A stretch of 35,380 nt of DNA from QAMH01 sp900556425 (lineage in GTDB: Bacteria; Actinomycetota; Coriobacteriia; Coriobacteriales; QAMH01): positions 1-35,380 of the forward strand of contig CABRZR010000020.1 in the NCBI GenBank assembly GCA_902475535.1, given 5' to 3'. Of the stretch, positions 30,914-35,380 are shown one piece after another. Position numbers and translations under genes: made by a program. Numbering within the stretch: the first letter of the stretch is position 1; each line of letters opens with the position of its first letter. The notes beneath the pieces are model-generated. The model was given only the letters and a program-made list of their open reading frames with translations. It searched no databases and was not told where the DNA came from.

Positions 30914-30917
30914 CACC

Positions 30918-32561
30918 GTGGCGACGTCCGCAACCCCACAGCAATTGGTCATCGTGTTGGATTTTGGCGCGCAGTACGGGCAGCTCATTGCCCGACGCGT
31001 TCGTGACCTGGGGGTTTACTCCGAAATCGTACCCTGCGACATCACGGCCGACGAGGTGCGCGAGCTGGCGCCGTCGGCGATCATCCTGTCGGGCGGTCCG
31101 GCAAGCGTGTACGCCGAGGATGCACCCAGCGTGGACGCGGCCATCTTCGAGCTGGGCATTCCCGTGCTCGGCTTCTGCTACGGGCAGCAGGCCATGGCCG
31201 TGGCGCTCGGCGGCGCGGTGGGGCACACCGACAAGGGCGAGTACGGCCCGGCCAAGATCACGCGCGCGGGCTCCGATTCGCGGCTGCTCGCGGACACGCC
31301 GCACGAGCAGACCGTGTGGATGAGCCACCGCGATGCCGTGACCGAGGTGCCCGACGGCTTCGTCATCACCTCGCATACCGACATCTGCCCGGTCGCGTCC
31401 ATGGAGGACGCCGAGCGCGGGCTGTACGCGACGCAGTTCCATCCCGAGGTGCGCCACACGCCGCACGGCAACCAGATGCTCGCCAACTTCCTCTTCGACA
31501 TCTGCGGCCTTGCGAAGAGCTGGACGATGGACTCGATCATCGAGGATTCGATCGCGGCCATTCGCGAGCAGGTGGGGGACAGCCGCGTGATTCTGGGGCT
31601 TTCCGGCGGCGTGGACTCGAGCGTGGTGGCGGCGCTCGTCTCGAAGGCCATCGGCGACCAGGTGACCTGCGTGTTCGTGAACCACGGGCTGCTGCGCAAG
31701 GACGAGCCCGAGCAGGTCGAGGAGGTCTTCACCAAGCAGTTCGACGTCGATTTCGTGCATGTGCACGCCGAGGACCGCTATGCGCAGCTGCTGGCCGGCG
31801 TGACTGATCCGGAGCAGAAGCGCCGCATCATCGGCGAGCAGTTCTGGAAGGAGTTCTTCGCCGTGGCCGAGGAGCTGGCCGAGGATGGCCGCCCGGTGCG
31901 CTTTTTGGCGCAGGGCACGATCTATCCCGACATCATCGAGAGCGGCGCGCGCAAGACCGGCGGCAAGGCATCCACGATCAAGAGCCACCACAACCTGATT
32001 CCGTTTCCGGACGGCGTGAGCTTCGAGCTCATCGAGCCGCTCGACCACTTCTTCAAGGACGAGGTGCGCGCACTGGGCATGGCGCTCGGGTTGCCCGACC
32101 ACATCGTGCAGCGTCAGCCGTTCCCGGGGCCGGGCCTGGCGATTCGCATCATCGGCGACGTGACGCCCGAGAAGCTCGCGATGCTCAAGGAGGCCGACGC
32201 GATCGTGCGCGAGGAGCTCGATGCGTATAACGCGATGATCGCCGAGGAGAGCGGCGAGCCAAATGGCGAGGTCGAGCGTGGATGCGCCGGCGGCCCCGTG
32301 ATTGAGCGCGCCGTGTGGCAGTACTTCGCGGTGCTGCCCGATATCCGCAGCGTGGGCGTGATGGGCGACGAGCGCACCTACGCGCGCCCGATCATCCTGC
32401 GCGCCGTGGAGAGCACCGACGCGATGACGGCGGACTGGGCCAAGCTGCCCTATGACGTGCTGGGGAGGATCAGCAGCCGCATCGTGGCCGAGGTCCCGGG
32501 GATCAACAGGGTGGTGTATGACATCACGAGTAAGCCGCCGAGTACCGTGGAGTGGGAGTAA
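30918..32561 (+). CDS. guaA: GMP synthase (glutamine-hydrolysing)
   Basis: GuaA makes GMP from XMP, ATP and glutamine in purine synthesis. The 547-residue protein has an N-terminal class I glutamine amidotransferase domain (VIVLDFGAQYGQLIARRVRD; nucleophile Cys in GFCYGQQAMA; FHPEV carrying the catalytic His), an ATP pyrophosphatase domain (P-loop LGLSGGVDSSVVAAL) and the C-terminal dimerisation domain (QPFPGPGLAIRI, ITSKPPSTVEWE). A short hydrophilic insertion (EESGEPNGEVERGCAGG) lies between conserved parts of the C-terminal domain. Start GTG 30918 is set by GAGGAGG. The last 12 bases, GAGTGGGAGTAA, are repeated at 34397-34408; the guaA 3' end is a known integration site for genomic islands. 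Confidence 0.98.
   Translation: MATSATPQQLVIVLDFGAQYGQLIARRVRDLGVYSEIVPCDITADEVRELAPSAIILSGGPASVYAEDAPSVDAAIFELGIPVLGFCYGQQAMAVALGGAVGHTDKGEYGPAKITRAGSDSRLLADTPHEQTVWMSHRDAVTEVPDGFVITSHTDICPVASMEDAERGLYATQFHPEVRHTPHGNQMLANFLFDICGLAKSWTMDSIIEDSIAAIREQVGDSRVILGLSGGVDSSVVAALVSKAIGDQVTCVFVNHGLLRKDEPEQVEEVFTKQFDVDFVHVHAEDRYAQLLAGVTDPEQKRRIIGEQFWKEFFAVAEELAEDGRPVRFLAQGTIYPDIIESGARKTGGKASTIKSHHNLIPFPDGVSFELIEPLDHFFKDEVRALGMALGLPDHIVQRQPFPGPGLAIRIIGDVTPEKLAMLKEADAIVREELDAYNAMIAEESGEPNGEVERGCAGGPVIERAVWQYFAVLPDIRSVGVMGDERTYARPIILRAVESTDAMTADWAKLPYDVLGRISSRIVAEVPGINRVVYDITSKPPSTVEWE
32550..32561 (+). repeat. Putative attachment site at the guaA 3' end (left copy)
   Basis: GAGTGGGAGTAA encodes the final Glu-Trp-Glu-stop of guaA and recurs exactly at 34397-34408. 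A chance 12-base match to this particular site within the following 2.8 kb is unlikely. Integrases are known to use the end of guaA, restoring the gene on insertion. No integrase gene lies in the visible part. Confidence 0.65.
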
Positions 32562-32594
32562 GCACAGCACATTAGGATTGCCGAGGTACGGGGA

Positions 32595-32857
32595 GTGAGA
32601 CCGGAATACTTGAGCGAGCCTACATTCAGGAATCGTCGTGAGTTCGCCTATGCGTTGCTGGAGAACGAATACGTGTTCGGCTACACGGTGCGCGACATCG
32701 ATGGAACAGTCGTAGTTGCGTCTAGATATGGTCCTGCTATGAGCTTTTCGCCGAGCTCATCCACGACTGGAAAGGGATACGCAAGAAGCTCGATGATCAG
32801 GAGATTACTAACGAGGAATACGAGGACCGGAAGCGTACCTGGGAAAACGACACGTGA
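32595..32857 (+). pseudogene. Frameshifted small gene after guaA
   Basis: The first part reads LRPEYLSEPTFRNRREFAYA... to ASRYGPA in the frame of 32595. From 32738 another frame continues as sensible protein, YELFAELIHDWKGIRKKLDD to RKRTWENDT, and stops at 32855-32857. The original frame after 32737 becomes a Ser/Arg-rich nonsense sequence. A one-base deletion near 32737 would explain this. The rebuilt product is about 87 residues, acidic and helical at its end; I do not recognise it. The start codon (GTG 32595) has no well-spaced ribosome-binding site. A sequencing error rather than a real frameshift is possible. Confidence 0.6.
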
Positions 32858-32907
32858 GTGAAGACCGACAACAACAAAAGTCTGTATACGGGAAGTGAGG
32901 ATTGGAG

Positions 32908-33606
32908 ATGGATCTCTCCGTCATTTCAAGTGTAGGTCTGCCTGCTATCGCAATCATAATTTCTCTGGTAAGCGTATACATCAACTCATTGCATCGGTCT
33001 GTTGATCTCGCAAAAAAGTATTCGGAGCTTTGTGCAAGAGACGAGGATGCAAGTAATAGTGATTTTGACAGGGTCTTAAATTGCCAAGCTGAATTAGCTT
33101 ATCGATTCTATCTGTGGAAGAGCTTTGCGAGATTGAATGACCATAAGCGATCAAAATTTAACTATGTCACGTTTCTTGTATTTACATTTGGATGGCTTGG
33201 AATGGGGCTGACCGGAGTTATCAGGGGTCAAGAAGGATATGAAAGCTATTACGTTTATCTAATCGGAGCAGGTTGCATGATCTTTGCTTCAGCAATAATT
33301 GCATATAGCCGTTATCAGGCAAATCTATACAGCAAGTTTATTACCTTACGAAAAGAGGGCTTATATCAGCCGACTTATGCTGCTGTTTATCAGGCTAAAG
33401 ACTCGGTACTCGACGAGAGCGCACCTCCAATTATTTTAAGTCTTCTGGGGTCTCTGGCGTTGGGATACTTTTTTGATACTAAGGTTGCTTCGATTGTCTG
33501 GAATAGTGTCGTACTGATTCTCGGTGCCGGAAACAATATTCAAATAATTCGAAATGGCTCAAAAGAAGCAGGTCGAAAACAACAAGACAAAGATACGGAA
33601 GAGTAA
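32908..33606 (+). CDS. AT-rich membrane protein of unknown function, accessory region
   Basis: A 232-residue protein with about five hydrophobic segments: residues about 8-28 (VGLPAIAIIISLVSVYI), 85-107, 118-138, 176-194 and 197-215. Between the first two is a charged cytoplasmic or exposed helical part (about 30-84) containing LAKKYSELCARDED. The C-terminus is basic and hydrophilic. I do not recognise the family. ATG 32908 is preferred with AGTGAGG 7 bases upstream; a TTG six bases earlier is also in frame. GC content is much lower than in guaA, suggesting acquired DNA. It lies between the two guaA-end repeats. Confidence 0.75.
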   Translation: MDLSVISSVGLPAIAIIISLVSVYINSLHRSVDLAKKYSELCARDEDASNSDFDRVLNCQAELAYRFYLWKSFARLNDHKRSKFNYVTFLVFTFGWLGMGLTGVIRGQEGYESYYVYLIGAGCMIFASAIIAYSRYQANLYSKFITLRKEGLYQPTYAAVYQAKDSVLDESAPPIILSLLGSLALGYFFDTKVASIVWNSVVLILGAGNNIQIIRNGSKEAGRKQQDKDTEE

Positions 33607-33649
33607 TACGACTTAAAGCAATACACAGCGAGCTCATCTCAGGAGGGAT

Positions 33650-34270
33650 ATGTCTAAGGAGAACCAAAAACAAAGAAAGAATGTGTCCAAATCATACGAG
33701 GTCATTCAAATATTTGTTACCGCGTTTGCCGCTCCTCTTGCTGTGCATGTTTGTGATGTAACAATAGGTAAGGAGAATAATCCGCTTTCAAGCGAGAAGC
33801 TCCTATGCGCATACTTTGCTCTAATTGCAACTTATGTGATCGACGAGTTTCTTTTGAGTTATTACAAACAGACGCGGTTGTGGGATATGGGATGGAAGTT
33901 CGGCAACTCGGATGTTTTGATTGTTTCTACCTATATTGTCGTGGCAACTATAGCTATCTGTTATTACGACACCCTGGGTGGAACACTGTTTATCCTAGCA
34001 ATCCTTCTCTTCTTTATCATTATTCTCCTATTTAAACCTGATCGAGTGAGGCTAAATTCGCGAAGCATGGTTTTGTTTGCTTTAATTGTTTCGGTTGTTA
34101 TTCCAGTTATTCTGCTATATGCCTTCGGCTCGGGAATTCTTGATAATCCGGGGCATTTGGCATGGATCTGGGGTGGACAATTAATTGCATGCTCTGTTTT
34201 TGACGGAGCTTATGTACTAGCAAAACGATTTCTAGATACGGATAGGCGAAATCGAAAAGATAAAGAATGA
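33650..34270 (+). CDS. Second AT-rich membrane protein of unknown function
   Basis: A 206-residue protein with about six hydrophobic segments: residues about 18-36, 50-70, 88-105, 108-128, 140-160 and 168-188. It has hydrophilic basic ends (N-terminal MSKENQKQRKNVSK and C-terminal RRNRKDKE). A strong AGGAGGG lies 2-8 bases before ATG 33650. It follows the previous membrane-protein gene by 43 bases on the same strand, so they probably form a pair. No family was recognised. Paired small membrane proteins beside a TIR gene would suit a membrane effector of a defence system, but that is speculation. Confidence 0.8.
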   Translation: MSKENQKQRKNVSKSYEVIQIFVTAFAAPLAVHVCDVTIGKENNPLSSEKLLCAYFALIATYVIDEFLLSYYKQTRLWDMGWKFGNSDVLIVSTYIVVATIAICYYDTLGGTLFILAILLFFIIILLFKPDRVRLNSRSMVLFALIVSVVIPVILLYAFGSGILDNPGHLAWIWGGQLIACSVFDGAYVLAKRFLDTDRRNRKDKE

Positions 34271-34470
34271 ATGCACTGTTTCAACATGGCCTTGAGTGCG
34301 TTATGAGTTCGCAAGTGAGTAATACGCTGTCAAGTTAGGCACACAATAGTTCATTAGTGGACATATTGGCATATACCAATTGATTAATTTGTAACCGAGT
34401 GGGAGTAATGGTGCTGTATAGGATTGAAGTAGATAGATTAAGACCTGTCTAGTGAAATAGGAATAAAAAC
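34271..34470. other. Spacer between the membrane-protein pair and the TIR gene
   Basis: AT-rich DNA without a gene. TTGG/CCAA flank CATATA at 34367-34380, a short inverted repeat. The guaA-end repeat copy lies at 34397-34408. TAGGAA (34458-34463) is a weak ribosome-binding site for the TIR gene. No promoter could be fixed. Confidence 0.4.
34397..34408 (+). repeat. Putative attachment site (right copy of the guaA end)
   Basis: GAGTGGGAGTAA, identical and in the same orientation as the guaA 3' end at 32550-32561. The sequences just upstream are also partly similar (GTAACC here, GTACCG there). The 1.85 kb from one copy to the next would be one inserted segment, and DNA after it, beginning with the TIR gene, may be a second tandem insertion or the flank. 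Confidence 0.6.
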
Positions 34471-35380
34471 ATGGAACCAGTAACGAGTTATCGTATATTG
34501 AAGTCGCAATTAGAGGGAATAGTAGGTTGTATCGAGAAGTATACGAGCCAACCAGCTATTATCAGTGTCTGTAACACTCAAAAAGAAGCTCTGGAAGCGT
34601 GCGATCGAGATACGCTTTTGTATACCTGTAAAGAAATGCTTGATTGGTATCAGAGCAGTATTGAAGCCATTCACCACAACGCCTTCGTTTACGATGCAGA
34701 TGTCCATGACCAAAATATTTCAAGACTTTGCGCGATTATATCGACTATAGAAAGTCATCCGTATTGGTTTCCTGACAGCAATGAGACTAGCGTTGAAATG
34801 ACCGATACAAAGAAAAAAATGCTTTTCATAAGTCACTCAACTTACGATTCTGACTATGTGGCTCATCTAGTTGATCTTATGAGGAAACTGGGATTTGATG
34901 ATAGCAATCTGTTTTGTTCGTCATATCCTGGATATGGTATTCCGCTGGGTGAAAACATCTACTCCTTTTTGAAATCCTGCTTTATTGATTATGAGTTGTT
35001 TGTCCTTTTCGTTATCTCTAAGGATAATTATTATGCCAGCCCGGCATCGTTGAATGAAATGGGTGCTGCGTGGGTTCAGGGCGTTAAAACAATCCCATTG
35101 CTTCTCCCTAAAATGTCTCCGGCAAATTTGCAAGGTGTGGTTTCATCTGATTCGATGTCGATAGTGCTTGATTCAAATCAGGCAAAAAATCAGTTAAACG
35201 CTCTTAAAAACGAGCTTATTCTTTTCTTTGAATTGAGGCCGGTCAATGATAGCGCATGGGAGAGGGATCGCGATTCGTTTATCGAAAACTGCAAAGCAAT
35301 AGTACCGCTTAGCACAGAGCAAGTAGAACATGTCGAAAATGTCGACAAGGATGCAGAGCTTAGTGATCTCGTTAACGATA
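34471..35380 (+). CDS. TIR-domain protein, 3' end beyond the window
   Basis: The frame from ATG 34471 stays open to the window end, giving 303 visible residues. Residues 1-113 are mostly helical without recognised domain. Residues about 115-230 are a TIR domain: KMLFISHSTYDSDYVAHLVD, LFCSSYPGYGIPLGENIY, ELFVLFVISKDNYYASPASL and NEMGAAWVQGVKTIPLLLP. Glu196 in the NEMGAAW motif is at the position of the catalytic glutamate of NADase TIR domains. Bacterial TIR proteins often act in anti-phage defence by cleaving NAD+ or making cyclic ADP-ribose-type signals. Low GC content and the neighbouring guaA-end repeat support transfer. Which known system, if any, it belongs to cannot be decided without the missing 3' part. 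Confidence 0.85.
   Translation, partial: MEPVTSYRILKSQLEGIVGCIEKYTSQPAIISVCNTQKEALEACDRDTLLYTCKEMLDWYQSSIEAIHHNAFVYDADVHDQNISRLCAIISTIESHPYWFPDSNETSVEMTDTKKKMLFISHSTYDSDYVAHLVDLMRKLGFDDSNLFCSSYPGYGIPLGENIYSFLKSCFIDYELFVLFVISKDNYYASPASLNEMGAAWVQGVKTIPLLLPKMSPANLQGVVSSDSMSIVLDSNQAKNQLNALKNELILFFELRPVNDSAWERDRDSFIENCKAIVPLSTEQVEHVENVDKDAELSDLVND

Noticed and set aside
30486..30917. 144-codon N-terminal extension of GuaA
   Set aside because: Antisense to the DUF2148 gene; GAGGAGG before GTG 30918 and the family N-terminus fix the start.
30840..32570. 576-codon antisense frame over guaA
   Set aside because: Shadow of guaA with His/Arg/Asp-rich composition and no domain.

Overview
The window looks like a chromosomal segment of a high-GC, anaerobic gut-type actinobacterium of the class Coriobacteriia, probably Eggerthellaceae. 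This is inferred from protein character and gene content: rpsO-pnp, an H-cluster [FeFe] hydrogenase with a GltD-like partner, glutamate decarboxylase with its antiporter, a giant 2-hydroxyacyl-CoA dehydratase activase-like protein, and an ECF-type vitamin transporter. No rRNA or tRNA gene was seen, so the placement is not proven. Most genes are GC-rich. The last 2.5 kb is clearly more AT-rich.

Layout. 1-2946: rpsO and pnp (RNA metabolism, + strand), each followed by a terminator-like hairpin. 3003-7426: a CapA-like phosphoesterase, a multi-pass membrane protein of the lysylphosphatidylglycerol synthase/flippase type, the ATPase YchF and a small membrane protein. 7994-9943 (- strand): a TetR-type regulator with a very long acidic tail, and a 55-residue acidic protein made of two related halves. 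10105-13980 (- strand): a cobalamin riboswitch, a DUF4430 lipoprotein, and EcfT, a double EcfA ATPase and an S component. Together these read as one cobalamin/corrinoid uptake operon. 14206-17930 (- strand): a two-gene flavoprotein/[FeFe] hydrogenase operon with overlapping reading frames. 18401-20876 (- strand): a lipoprotein substrate-binding protein and a permease-ATPase fusion, forming a compact ABC importer. 21375-26416 (+ strand): a membrane-anchored XRE regulator and a 1,333-residue activase-like protein. 26629-29785 (- strand): gadC-gadB, a glutamate-dependent acid resistance/GABA module. 30206-32561: a DUF2148 iron-sulfur protein divergent from guaA. 32562-35380: an accessory region.

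Two themes stand out. First, guaA ends in GAGTGGGAGTAA, and the same 12 bases recur at 34397-34408. This suggests integration of mobile DNA at the guaA 3' end. The 1.8 kb between the copies holds a frameshifted gene remnant and two AT-rich membrane-protein genes. Beyond the second copy begins a TIR-domain protein that runs off the window, so this is a candidate defence island. Second, the segment carries several families of short dispersed palindromic repeats. Some of them lie in frame inside genes: a roughly 100-bp element in the activase-like gene, and a GGGACAAAT-type palindrome in the linker of the double ECF ATPase. This resembles coding palindromic elements such as those described in Rickettsia.
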